The notes beneath the pieces were generated by a model that was not told where the DNA came from, searched no databases, and saw only the letters and a program-made list of their open reading frames with translations. From an uncultured Fusobacteriaceae bacterium (GTDB taxonomy: Bacteria > Fusobacteriota > Fusobacteriia > Fusobacteriales > Fusobacteriaceae): a DNA stretch of 6,962 nucleotides. The DNA lies in assembly GCA_947072715.1 (NCBI GenBank), contig CAMTJB010000052.1, positions 1 to 6,962 of the forward strand, written 5' to 3'. The first letter of the stretch is position 1; each line of letters starts with the position of its first letter. Of this stretch, positions 1 to 6,505 are shown piece by piece. A program made the position numbers and the translations under genes.

Positions 1-8
1 ATTTAATT

Positions 9-15
9 CCTCCCT
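9..15 (-). promoter_or_regulatory. Ribosome binding site of a gene beginning just outside the left edge
   Basis: On the minus strand these bases read AGGGAGG, a near-perfect Shine-Dalgarno sequence, followed by eight bases (AATTAAAT) that reach the window edge. A start codon at the usual spacing would lie immediately beyond position 1. The site is 37 bp after the rqcH stop codon with no terminator in between, so the rqcH operon probably continues into this unseen gene. Its identity cannot be told from here. Confidence 0.55.
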
Positions 16-52
16 AAGATTTTTTTTAGTCTTGGTAAATTATTCAAAATAT

Positions 53-1690
53 CTATTTAGTATCTTTTCTTAATATAATCTCTTTTTGATTTGTAAAAAT
101 AACAAATCCAGGTCTAGCTCCATTAGGCTTAGTAACAAATCTTTTTTCAGTGTATTCAACTATTACTTTTTCATCAAAATTAGCTTTTGAAAAATTAGCA
201 GCAGTTTGAGCAGCTTTTAAAATTAATTCATCTGTAATGATTTTTTTATTACATTTAAGTATCACGTGTGAGCCAGGAATATCTTTAACGTGAAACCATA
301 AATTTTCTTTTTCAGCCATTTTAAAAGTAACGAAATCATTTTCTAAATTATTTCTACCATATATTATAGAAAAGTTATCATCTTGTTCAGCAATTTCATA
401 ATTAATTTTAGAGTTTTCTTTTTTATTTTTTACTTTTTTCTTATCAATATCTTTAATGTATCCTTCAGATCTTAATTCTTTTAATATACTTTTAAGATTA
501 TCAATGGTTTTACTAGAATCAGTAAAAGCTAAAACTGATTTTAGATAGTTAAGTTCATTTGAAACATCGACAAATCTTGTTTTATTAGATTCTAGACCTC
601 TTTTAAGTTTATTGTATTTTTTATAGTAATTATCAATATTTCTTTGAGGGGTAGCTTTTTTATCAAGTTCAATAACAATATTTTGATTATTATAAAAATC
701 ATATAGTTCAATAGAATCAATATATTTTGCTAAAGAATACATGTTAGCAGAAAGAATATCTGCAATCTCTTTATATCTCATAAAATCAGCTTTATTTTCA
801 TTGTCTAATCTAATGTTTTCTAATATTTTTTCAACTTTTTTAACTCTTTTATTAACAGCAGATTTTATTAGGGAAAGTGTATTATTCATTGCTGAAGATA
901 AAAACATATTTTCAATATAGAATTGAGCTAAACTACTAAAATTTTCAAAATCTTTTTGTGAGTCAAAATCCTTAGGAAAAACATTTTCTAAAACAGATGC
1001 AAAAACAAGTCTACCTTGAGAAAAATAAGCAGTGGGTTTTATATCTGAATTAAGTATGTTTTGTAAATCAGAATAAGATTTTAAAGAGTTAGAAAGTTGT
1101 TTTCCAATACCCTCTAATTTTTGATAAGGCTCCTCTTTTTCTTCGATAAACAAATGATTAAAGTCAGATTCATTAATATTTAAAGGTGATGTTTTAATGT
1201 CTATAATAGGTTGAACATAATCAGCACCTGGAAGTAAAATTCTAAGATTATTTTCTTCAATAGAGAATTTTTTTAGAAGATCAACAATTTTATTTTTAGA
1301 ATCCACAATAATAATATTTGAGTGTCTTCCCATAATTTCAAAATAGAGTTTATATTGATTGATTTCACCTAACTCGCTCATTTTAGCGAAGTGAAAACAC
1401 AAAATTCTATCAAACCCAAGTTGCTCAATTTTAAGTAATTGAGCACTTAGAAGATATTTTTTTAGAGATGTAATAAAACCAAAATTTTCATTTATTGAAT
1501 CTGTTTTATTACTTGATAAATAAGCAATAGGTAAAGATTGATTACATGATAAAACAAGGGAAGTTTTTCCAAAAATTAGTGATATTGACATTTCACTATC
1601 TTGAGAAAGTTTTCCAATTTTTTTTCCTAAAAGCTCAGTTTCAAATTCTTTTTTTATTTTATTTAAAGATATTCCATCTATATATAACAT
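53..1690 (-). CDS. rqcH: NFACT family ribosome quality control protein RqcH (Rqc2/FbpA homologue)
   Basis: This 545-residue protein has the full NFACT layout. The NFACT-N domain (about 1-175) contains the Asp-Arg pair D94-R95 in LGFDRILCFHF, MGRHSNIIIVD (120-130) and LPGADYVQP (153-161). A helix-hairpin-helix part follows (about 185-240, with LEGIGKQLS), then a lysine-rich coiled-coil region (about 275-405), then NFACT-R/DUF814 (about 437-530) with WFHVKDIPGSHVIL (465-478). In Bacillus subtilis RqcH binds 50S subunits carrying peptidyl-tRNA and adds C-terminal alanine tails that mark stalled chains for degradation. The Asp-Arg pair at B. subtilis positions 97-98 is needed for this, and it is kept here. 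Older annotations call the family fibronectin-binding protein A; the protein has no signal peptide and should be cytosolic. The ATG is preceded by AAGGGG at short spacing. The start lies 18 bp after the MarR gene stop, so the two are probably co-transcribed. Confidence 0.93.
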   Translation of the reverse strand: MLYIDGISLNKIKKEFETELLGKKIGKLSQDSEMSISLIFGKTSLVLSCNQSLPIAYLSSNKTDSINENFGFITSLKKYLLSAQLLKIEQLGFDRILCFHFAKMSELGEINQYKLYFEIMGRHSNIIIVDSKNKIVDLLKKFSIEENNLRILLPGADYVQPIIDIKTSPLNINESDFNHLFIEEKEEPYQKLEGIGKQLSNSLKSYSDLQNILNSDIKPTAYFSQGRLVFASVLENVFPKDFDSQKDFENFSSLAQFYIENMFLSSAMNNTLSLIKSAVNKRVKKVEKILENIRLDNENKADFMRYKEIADILSANMYSLAKYIDSIELYDFYNNQNIVIELDKKATPQRNIDNYYKKYNKLKRGLESNKTRFVDVSNELNYLKSVLAFTDSSKTIDNLKSILKELRSEGYIKDIDKKKVKNKKENSKINYEIAEQDDNFSIIYGRNNLENDFVTFKMAEKENLWFHVKDIPGSHVILKCNKKIITDELILKAAQTAANFSKANFDEKVIVEYTEKRFVTKPNGARPGFVIFTNQKEIILRKDTK

Positions 1691-1708
1691 TTTTCCCCTT
1701 CTTTATAA

Positions 1709-2380
1709 TTAGACCATAGTCCCTATTAGATTTTTAGCATCAAGGGCATCTATGCTAATGATTTCTTTGCTTTCTGTTGAAAATTTAATTATACTTCCTG
1801 TTTCTAAAATTGTAATAGTAGAAAAATTTTTAACCCCTTTATTATAGAAAAAATCAACAATAATAGGAGTACCTTTTATAGCAACAATTGAAACTTTTGT
1901 TCCCTCTTTAAATTGATCAATAGAGAGTGGCTTAAAGAACTCTGTTTTTTTGTTTAAATTTGATAATATTTTTTCAAAAGTATCAATGAAAGCACCTAAT
2001 TCATCTTTTGGTATATTTTCTGTTATAGAGGAAAGTAACATATTATGATAGTTCTCATGATAACTAAGAGCTTCAATACCTTTTTTATCTAATGAAACAT
2101 AAACTTTTCTTCTATCGTTTTCTGAACGATTTCTTAAGATAAAATTCTTTTCAGCAAGTTTTGTAGCGGCAACAGTAACAGTTCCCATAGTTGTACCTAA
2201 TCTGTCAGAAAGCTCATGCATAGTAAGTGAGTCCTTTCCAATAGCATCTATAATGTGAAGCTCTGTATGTGTTAGTCCTTTTATTCCAACTTTAAGAGCA
2301 AGATCCTCTGTTTTATAAAAAAGTTTAAAGAAAGCTTCTAAAACTTCATTAACATGATTTACGTGATTAATAGTTTCCAT
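1709..2380 (-). CDS. MarR-family (FabT-like) transcriptional regulator with C-terminal FeoA/SH3-like domain
   Basis: This 223-residue cytosolic DNA-binding protein is longer than the usual 140-160 residues of MarR proteins. Residues 1-145 are a typical winged helix-turn-helix dimer unit: LTHTELHIIDAIG (36-48), the HTH with recognition helix around TTMGTVTVAATKLAEK (63-78), and the wing RSENDRRKVYVSLDKKG (85-101). The pattern recalls FabT, the fatty-acid synthesis repressor of Gram-positive bacteria, but no fab gene is present, so the target is unknown. Residues 150-223 resemble a FeoA-type SH3-like barrel: PLSIDQFKEG, an I..I.G core, a conserved KGV, ILETGSII and a final DALDAKNLIG. DtxR/MntR metalloregulators carry a similar C-terminal module, so metal or small-ligand sensing is possible, but this is inference. 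The ATG has AGGAG at 6 nt, and this SD overlaps the rpe stop codon 9 bp upstream, which implies translational coupling in the rsgA-rpe-marR-rqcH operon. Confidence 0.82.
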   Translation of the reverse strand: METINHVNHVNEVLEAFFKLFYKTEDLALKVGIKGLTHTELHIIDAIGKDSLTMHELSDRLGTTMGTVTVAATKLAEKNFILRNRSENDRRKVYVSLDKKGIEALSYHENYHNMLLSSITENIPKDELGAFIDTFEKILSNLNKKTEFFKPLSIDQFKEGTKVSIVAIKGTPIIVDFFYNKGVKNFSTITILETGSIIKFSTESKEIISIDALDAKNLIGTMV

Positions 2381-2389
2381 AATTTACTC

Positions 2390-3034
2390 CTATTTAATAT
2401 TTTTTAAGCTAGAGATTCTTTCAGCGTAATCTCCTGAGAATACATATGATCCAGCAACAAAAACATTAGCACCAGCTTCGATACATTTAGAAATAGTTTT
2501 ATCAGTTATTCCACCATCTATTTGAATATCAATAGTTGGGTGTAGTTTTCTAACATCTTTTATTTTTTCAATTGTAGATTCTATAAAAGATTGCCCTCCA
2601 AATCCAGGATTAACACTCATAATTAAAACCATGTCTAAATCATTTATAATATATTTTAAGCATTCAGGTGAAGTTGCAGGATTTAAAGAAACTCCAGCTT
2701 TAACCCCTTTAGCTTTAATACTTTGTATTGTTCTGTGAAGGTGAGTTGTTGATTCTGCATGAACAACAATCATATCAGCACCAGCATCTACAAAGTTATC
2801 AATATATCTTTCTGGGGCATTAATCATTAAGTGAACATCAAAGAAAAGTTTGCTATGTTTTCTAATAGCTTTTATTACAGGTGGTCCAAAAGTTATATTT
2901 GGAACAAATAATCCATCCATTACATCAATGTGAGCCCAATCAGCGCCAGCTTTTTCTATAGCTTGAAGCTCTTCTTTTAAAATACTAAAGTCTGCAGATA
3001 GTATTGAAGGTGCAATAATTATGTTTTTTTTCAT
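2390..3034 (-). CDS. rpe: Ribulose-phosphate 3-epimerase
   Basis: This cytosolic enzyme interconverts D-ribulose 5-phosphate and D-xylulose 5-phosphate in the pentose phosphate pathway. At 214 residues it has normal family length and a single (beta/alpha)8 barrel. The diagnostic motifs are all present: APSILSADF (8-16), HIDVMDGLFVPN (35-46), DVHLM (66-70), HAE (92-94), VNPGFGGQSF (141-150), IDGGI (172-176) and AGSYVF (194-199). Expected metal ligands are H35, D37, H68 and D173, with D37 and D173 as the catalytic acid/base pair by family precedent; none is missing. The ATG has a strong AAAGGAGAT Shine-Dalgarno about 6 nt upstream. The gene lies 71 bp after rsgA in the same direction, a pairing common in low-GC bacteria, and 9 bp before the MarR gene. 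I see no clear separate promoter in the 71-bp gap. Confidence 0.97.
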   Translation of the reverse strand: MKKNIIIAPSILSADFSILKEELQAIEKAGADWAHIDVMDGLFVPNITFGPPVIKAIRKHSKLFFDVHLMINAPERYIDNFVDAGADMIVVHAESTTHLHRTIQSIKAKGVKAGVSLNPATSPECLKYIINDLDMVLIMSVNPGFGGQSFIESTIEKIKDVRKLHPTIDIQIDGGITDKTISKCIEAGANVFVAGSYVFSGDYAERISSLKNIK

Positions 3035-3105
3035 TTTGATCTCCTTTATAATTAAAAAATATTTGTTGTTGCTGTTATCTATATATATTTACTCGGTAAT
3101 TTATT

Positions 3106-3999
3106 TTACTTATATTTATTCCAACTCTCTTTTTTTAGGGTTTCATATATTTTCTTATAAAATTCATATCTAGTTTTAGAAATTTTACCATCTTCAACTA
3201 ATTCTTTTACTCCACATTCAGGTTCATTAATATGAATACAATTACTGAATTTACACCCTTTTGTATTAAGGTTAAATTCAGGGAAAAGTTTTATTAAATC
3301 ATCTACATTCTCTATTTCTGGATATTCAACAGATGAAAACCCAGGAGTATCTATAATAAATCCACCTTTATTCATAGGAAGAAGATTACTATCTCTCGTA
3401 GTATGTTTTCCTCTTTTTAATCTTTCACTAGTGGCACCTGTTTTTAACTCTCTAGAGCTTTGTAACATATTGATAATACTTGATTTACCAACTCCAGAAG
3501 GACCTCCGAAAGCTGTTAACTTATCTATTAATAGAGTTTCTAAATCAGAAACACCAATATTTTGTTCCGTAGAAATATAGAATACAGGAACATTAATAGT
3601 TTTTAAGTATTCTAAATTTTCTTTGATTTCAGATATCTCTTCCTCAGTAACAAGATCTATTTTATTAATTACAACAACAGGTTCAATATTATTGTGGAAA
3701 CTATGAAGTATAAGAATATTTAAACGTTCATAGTCAATAACTGGGTTTTTAGCTGCAAATTGAATAACTAGATGATCAATATTTGAAACTACTGGTCTTA
3801 GTAAAAGGTTTTTTCTCTTTACTATTTCAATTATAGAGTTCTCATCGCTTACTTCTACAATGTCTCCAACTACACAATTTTCTTTTCTTTCACTTCTTTT
3901 TAAAAGACCTCTTAACTTACATTCTAAAACATCTTTTTCAGTTTTTACATAGTAAAAACCTTGTACTTTATTAATTACTCTACCTTGAATAAAAATCAC
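3106..3999 (-). CDS. rsgA: Ribosome small subunit-dependent GTPase RsgA
   Basis: RsgA (YjeQ/CpgA) is a circularly permuted GTPase that binds the maturing 30S subunit and checks the decoding centre late in assembly. The 297-residue protein starts with an OB fold (about 1-65). The GTPase motifs come in permuted order: G4 NKID (112-115), G5-like region IST (142-144), G1 P-loop GPSGVGKSS (166-174), G2 region HTTRD (199-203), and G3 DTPG (217-220). A C-terminal zinc-binding segment has C249, C254, H256 and C262. All key residues are present. It is the first gene of the leftward operon, with a candidate promoter at 4069-4097. The start is uncertain: the frame opens at a GTG (3997-3999) whose only SD-like sequence, GGAG, lies one base upstream, and no ATG is available before an upstream in-frame stop. 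An ATT codon three residues inside has better spacing. Confidence 0.95.
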   Translation of the reverse strand: MIFIQGRVINKVQGFYYVKTEKDVLECKLRGLLKRSERKENCVVGDIVEVSDENSIIEIVKRKNLLLRPVVSNIDHLVIQFAAKNPVIDYERLNILILHSFHNNIEPVVVINKIDLVTEEEISEIKENLEYLKTINVPVFYISTEQNIGVSDLETLLIDKLTAFGGPSGVGKSSIINMLQSSRELKTGATSERLKRGKHTTRDSNLLPMNKGGFIIDTPGFSSVEYPEIENVDDLIKLFPEFNLNTKGCKFSNCIHINEPECGVKELVEDGKISKTRYEFYKKIYETLKKESWNKYK

Positions 4000-4000
4000 A

Positions 4001-4004
4001 CTCC
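4001..4004 (-). promoter_or_regulatory. GGAG Shine-Dalgarno of rsgA, badly spaced for the GTG start
   Basis: On the minus strand the sequence reads TTTGGAGTGTGATTTTTATTCAAG. GGAG is separated from the GTG codon by a single T, too close for normal initiation. The wider GGAGTGTGAT resembles the extended anti-SD complement GGAGGTGAT. An ATT codon (residue 4 of the GTG reading) is 10 nt downstream of GGAG. This site therefore makes the rsgA start doubtful. Confidence 0.5.
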
Positions 4005-4068
4005 AAATTTAGAAAATATGGTATAAAAAAAAATATAATTATGCTATACTTTTTTATCGTTATGTTAT

Positions 4069-4097
4069 ATTTTAGATGATTTTATCAAATTAATCAA
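4069..4097 (-). promoter_or_regulatory. Candidate sigma70-type promoter of the rsgA operon
   Basis: On the minus strand there is TTGATT (4097-4092), exactly 17 bases, then TAAAAT (4074-4069). Each hexamer differs from consensus at few positions. Transcription would start near 4062, giving a leader of about 60 nt before rsgA. The -35 box lies within the imperfect palindrome at 4089-4104. Confidence 0.5.
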
Positions 4098-4104
4098 GGT
4101 TAAT
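4089..4104. repeat. 16-bp imperfect palindrome ATTAATCAAGGTTAAT, possible operator
   Basis: The arms ATTAA and TTAAT are perfect complements, and a C/G pair lies further in. Only one flanking position and the central two bases break the symmetry. It overlaps the -35 box of the leftward rsgA promoter and lies between the two divergent genes, a typical place for a repressor site. Such AT-rich palindromes are easy to find by chance in this base composition, so the regulatory role is inference. Confidence 0.3.
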
Positions 4105-4143
4105 GAGATATAAGTGTTTGAAATAAAAATAAAACGTTGTAAA

Positions 4144-4172
4144 CCTTTTTAAAGTTTAAAAAATTGAAAAGG
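4144..4172. repeat. Inverted repeat upstream of the PTS -10 box, possible operator
   Basis: CCTTTTTAA (4144-4152) and TTGAAAAGG (4164-4172) can pair over nine positions with one T-G pair and an 11-base spacer. The repeat covers the region where the -35 element of the rightward promoter would lie. An imperfect CG-centred palindrome TAAAACGTTGTA (4130-4141) sits just before it, of the kind used by LacI-type regulators. Both are candidates for sugar-dependent control of the PTS gene, without direct proof. Confidence 0.3.
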
Positions 4173-4181
4173 AAAAAAGCT

Positions 4182-4187
4182 TATAAT
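4182..4187 (+). promoter_or_regulatory. Candidate -10 box of the PTS gene promoter (TATAAT)
   Basis: A perfect TATAAT lies 88 bases before the PTS start codon, giving a leader of roughly 80 nt. No good -35 hexamer exists at 16-18 bp; the nearest, TTGAAA at 4164-4169, is only 12 bp away. The promoter may need an activator, or the true promoter may be the extended -10 TGCTATACT at 4042-4050, which would give a leader of about 220 nt. Confidence 0.4.
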
Positions 4188-4275
4188 AGAGTAAGTTACA
4201 GTATATATTTAATTTTATCATAAGTTATTATTAAATAAATATATTACTCAAAAAGAAAAGTAGGGGGAGGAAAAT

Positions 4276-5706
4276 ATGTTTAGTTATTTACAAAAAATAG
4301 GGAAATCTCTAATGGTTCCAGTTGCGGTATTACCAGCAGCAGCAGTTTTAATGGGGATAGGTTATTGGATAGACCCAAGTGGATGGGGTGGAGATAGTGC
4401 ATTAGCTGCATTTTTAATCAAAGCAGGAGCGTCAATAATTGATAATATGGGTATTTTATTTGCTGTAGGGGTAGCATTTGGAATGTCAAAAGATAAAGAT
4501 GGGTCAGCAGCTCTAGCAGGATTAGTAGCATGGCTAGTTGTTACAACTTTATTAGCACCAGGTTCAGTTGCAATGTTAAAAGGGATACCAGTAGAAGAGG
4601 TATCGCCAGCATTTAAAAAAATACAAAACCAATTTATAGGAATTCTATGTGGAGTAATTGCATCAGAATTATATAATAGATATAGCAAAGTTGAGTTACC
4701 AAAAGCTTTATCATTCTTCTCGGGAAGAAGATTAGTTCCAATATTAACTTCAGTAGTTATGATGATAGTATCTTTTATACTAATGGCAATTTGGCCAGTT
4801 GTATTCGGTGCTCTTGTTACTTTTGGAATTTCAGTTTCTAAAATGGGAGCAATTGGAGCAGGTTTATATGGTTTCTTTAATAGATTGTTAATACCGATTG
4901 GTTTACATCACGCTTTAAACTCAGTATTCTGGTTTGATGTTGCAGGTATAAATGATATAGGAAACTTTTGGGCAGGAACAGGAACAAAAGGTGTTACAGG
5001 AATGTATCAAGCTGGATTTTTCCCAATTATGATGTTTGGATTAGTTGGAGCAGCTTTTGCTTTCATAAAAACAGCTAAACCAGAAAATAAAGCAAAAATA
5101 AGTTCAATAATGTTAGCAGCAGGATTTGCAACATTCTTTACAGGAATAACAGAACCTATAGAATTTGCATTTATGTTTGTTGCCCCAGGATTATATTTAG
5201 TTCACGCTATCTTAACAGGAATATCTCTGTTTATAGCAGCTACAATGCAGTGGACAGCAGGATTTGGTTTCTCAGCAGGATTAGTAGACTTTGTATTATC
5301 TTCAAGATTACCTTTAGCAAACAATCCACTAATGTTAATTGTTCAAGGATTAGTATTCTTCGTAGTTTATTACTTTGTTTTTGTAATGATTATTACAAAG
5401 TTTAACCTAAAAACTCCAGGTAGAGAGGATGAAGAGGTTGGACAAAAAGTAGAAAATACAACAAAAAGTAAGCATGATGAAGTTGCCCTGGTAATATTTG
5501 AAGCATTAGGTGGAAAAGAGAATATAGTTTCTGTTGACTATTGTGCTACAAGATTAAGATTAGAAGTAAAAAATAGTTCAATAATAGATGATAAAAAAAT
5601 TAAATTAGTTTCTTCAGGAGTTTTAAAACCTACAAGTACTTCAGTTCAAGTTATAGTAGGGACAACTGTTGAGTTTGTAGCAACAGAATTTAAAAAATTA
5701 ATGTAA
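4276..5706 (+). CDS. nagE: PTS system EIICB component, N-acetylglucosamine (NagE) type
   Basis: This membrane permease takes up a hexose and phosphorylates it using phosphate from the phosphotransferase chain. The 476-residue protein has an EIIC domain (about 1-380) with many hydrophobic segments, NRLLIPIGLHHALN (202-215), AGFFPIMMFGL (246-256) and the signature GITEPIEF (290-297). After the FNLKTPGRED linker (376-385) comes an EIIB domain (about 400-476) whose phosphorylated cysteine is C423 in DYCATRLRLEV. The stretch from VHAILTGISLF through FSAG to the linker follows E. coli NagE more closely than PtsG, so N-acetylglucosamine is the preferred guess; glucose or another glucoside is possible. 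There is no fused IIA domain, unlike E. coli NagE, so a separate IIA must donate phosphate. The ATG follows GGGGGAGG by 5 nt. The gene is divergent from rsgA and precedes glpP in the same direction. Confidence 0.88.
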   Translation: MFSYLQKIGKSLMVPVAVLPAAAVLMGIGYWIDPSGWGGDSALAAFLIKAGASIIDNMGILFAVGVAFGMSKDKDGSAALAGLVAWLVVTTLLAPGSVAMLKGIPVEEVSPAFKKIQNQFIGILCGVIASELYNRYSKVELPKALSFFSGRRLVPILTSVVMMIVSFILMAIWPVVFGALVTFGISVSKMGAIGAGLYGFFNRLLIPIGLHHALNSVFWFDVAGINDIGNFWAGTGTKGVTGMYQAGFFPIMMFGLVGAAFAFIKTAKPENKAKISSIMLAAGFATFFTGITEPIEFAFMFVAPGLYLVHAILTGISLFIAATMQWTAGFGFSAGLVDFVLSSRLPLANNPLMLIVQGLVFFVVYYFVFVMIITKFNLKTPGREDEEVGQKVENTTKSKHDEVALVIFEALGGKENIVSVDYCATRLRLEVKNSSIIDDKKIKLVSSGVLKPTSTSVQVIVGTTVEFVATEFKKLM

Positions 5707-5789
5707 TTTAGATAACTATTTAGCTATTTAAAGATAATCATATAATTTAGAATATATATAATTATAAATAGAAATTAGTAATAAATAAT

Positions 5790-5827
5790 AAGTGTGAGGT
5801 ATAAAGATAAATTTATGCCTCACACTT
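5790..5827 (+). terminator. Strong 16-bp hairpin between the PTS gene and glpP, probable terminator
   Basis: The arms at 5790-5805 (AAGTGTGAGGTATAAA) and 5812-5827 (TTTATGCCTCACACTT) pair over 16 positions with one G-U pair and a six-base loop. It lies 83 bases after the PTS stop and 28 bases before the glpP start. The 3' side has only CTTTAATATT rather than a clean T run, so termination may be partial. It is most likely the end of the PTS transcript, but it could also be a control structure in the glpP leader. Confidence 0.65.
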
Positions 5828-5838
5828 TAATATTAAAG
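5825..5838. repeat. Perfect 14-bp palindrome CTTTAATATTAAAG abutting the hairpin
   Basis: These 14 bases read the same on both strands. The first three bases (CTT) are also the end of the 3' arm of the hairpin at 5790-5827, so in RNA the two structures compete slightly. The palindrome lies 17 bases before the glpP start codon and just before its weak SD. It may be a dimer binding site or only an AT-rich coincidence. Confidence 0.35.
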
Positions 5839-5855
5839 AAAAAAGTTGGGGAAAA

Positions 5856-6422
5856 ATGACAAATTTAAAAGAGATAATTGAGGAAGAAAAAGTTATTATA
5901 GCGATAAAAAAAATAGAAGACTTACCAATAGCTTTAAAATCAAAGGGGAAGATAGTTTTTCTATTGTTTGGAAATATTTTGAATGTAGAAGAGATTACTA
6001 GAACATTAAAAGGTGCGGGAAAATTAGTGTTTGTTCACATGGACATGATTTCAGGTTTTGATTCCAAAGAGCCTCTTATTATTGATTTTTTAAAAGAAAA
6101 TAGTTATGCTGATGGAATAATAAGCACTAAGCCAACAATGATAAAATATGCAAAAAAACATAAGATGTTAGCAATTCAAAGATGTTTTTTATTAGATTCT
6201 TTATCTTTAGAAAATAGTATGAAAATGCTTAAAGAAGCAGGTCCAGACGCTATAGAGATTCTACCAGGAGTAATGCCCAAGATAATAAAAAAATTATCAG
6301 GAAACATAAAAATACCTTTGATTGCAGGTGGAATGATAAGTGATTTTGAAGATATTGAAATCGCTTTAGAAGCTGGAGCTAATGCAGTTTCTACAACAAA
6401 AAAAGAATTGTGGAGTATTTAA
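5856..6422 (+). CDS. glpP: Glycerol-3-phosphate-responsive antiterminator GlpP
   Basis: GlpP of B. subtilis binds glycerol 3-phosphate and then the leader RNA of glp operons, allowing RNA polymerase to pass a terminator. This 188-residue cytosolic protein matches it in length and in its conserved blocks: FVHMDMISG (59-67), GIIST (87-91), AIQRCFLLD (106-114), IEILPGVMPKIIK (133-145), IPLIAGGMI (153-161) and ALEAGANAVSTT (170-181), ending in a conserved LW. The fold is a TIM-barrel-like phosphate-binding one; the AGGMI and AGANAVST loops are the likely phosphate contacts. The start ATG has only a weak GGGG Shine-Dalgarno 4 nt upstream, suggesting low expression as expected for a regulator. It is directly followed by a promoter, a leader terminator and a GlpA-like gene, which fits control of that neighbour. 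I could not find a convincing promoter for glpP itself. Confidence 0.92.
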   Translation: MTNLKEIIEEEKVIIAIKKIEDLPIALKSKGKIVFLLFGNILNVEEITRTLKGAGKLVFVHMDMISGFDSKEPLIIDFLKENSYADGIISTKPTMIKYAKKHKMLAIQRCFLLDSLSLENSMKMLKEAGPDAIEILPGVMPKIIKKLSGNIKIPLIAGGMISDFEDIEIALEAGANAVSTTKKELWSI

Positions 6423-6444
6423 AAAAATTTAATAAAAAAAATGG

Positions 6445-6473
6445 TTGAAAATTTTAGAGTAAAGAGATATACT
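6445..6473 (+). promoter_or_regulatory. Near-consensus sigma70-type promoter of the GlpA-like gene
   Basis: TTGAAA (6445-6450) is followed by exactly 17 bases and TATACT (6468-6473). Transcription should start near 6480, about 125 nt before the oxidoreductase ATG. The leader would meet the terminator at 6506-6572 within about 25 nt. This is the best-formed promoter in the window. Confidence 0.65.
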
Positions 6474-6505
6474 AAATTATAAAATAGAATACAATAGCAA
6501 GAGAG

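Noticed and set aside
53..1690. Surface fibronectin-binding adhesin reading of the NFACT protein
   Set aside because: There is no signal peptide or wall anchor, and the conserved Asp-Arg pair, coiled coil and NFACT-R motifs fit the RqcH role.
4041..4079. Short plus-strand frame of 12 codons in the divergent region
   Set aside because: No SD, very AT-rich, and it overlaps the rsgA promoter region.
4130..4141. TAAAACGTTGTA as a CcpA-type catabolite response element
   Set aside because: It is CG-centred and partly symmetric but fits the CcpA consensus poorly, and CcpA presence in this organism is unknown; kept only as a generic palindrome.
4362..4688. 108-codon open frame on the minus strand inside the PTS gene
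   Set aside because: It lies antisense and fully inside a well-supported gene, has no SD, and its translation resembles no known family; it is a shadow of the plus-strand coding sequence.
5707..5789. Several TATAAT-like hexamers (5741-5746, 5757-5762) that might be a glpP promoter
   Set aside because: None has an acceptable -35 hexamer at 16-18 bp and such hexamers are expected by chance in this AT-rich stretch.
6441..6482. Possible 13-residue leader peptide (ATG GTT GAA ... TAA) after glpP
   Set aside because: There is no SD before it, it overlaps the better-supported promoter, and it would lie mostly upstream of the predicted transcription start.
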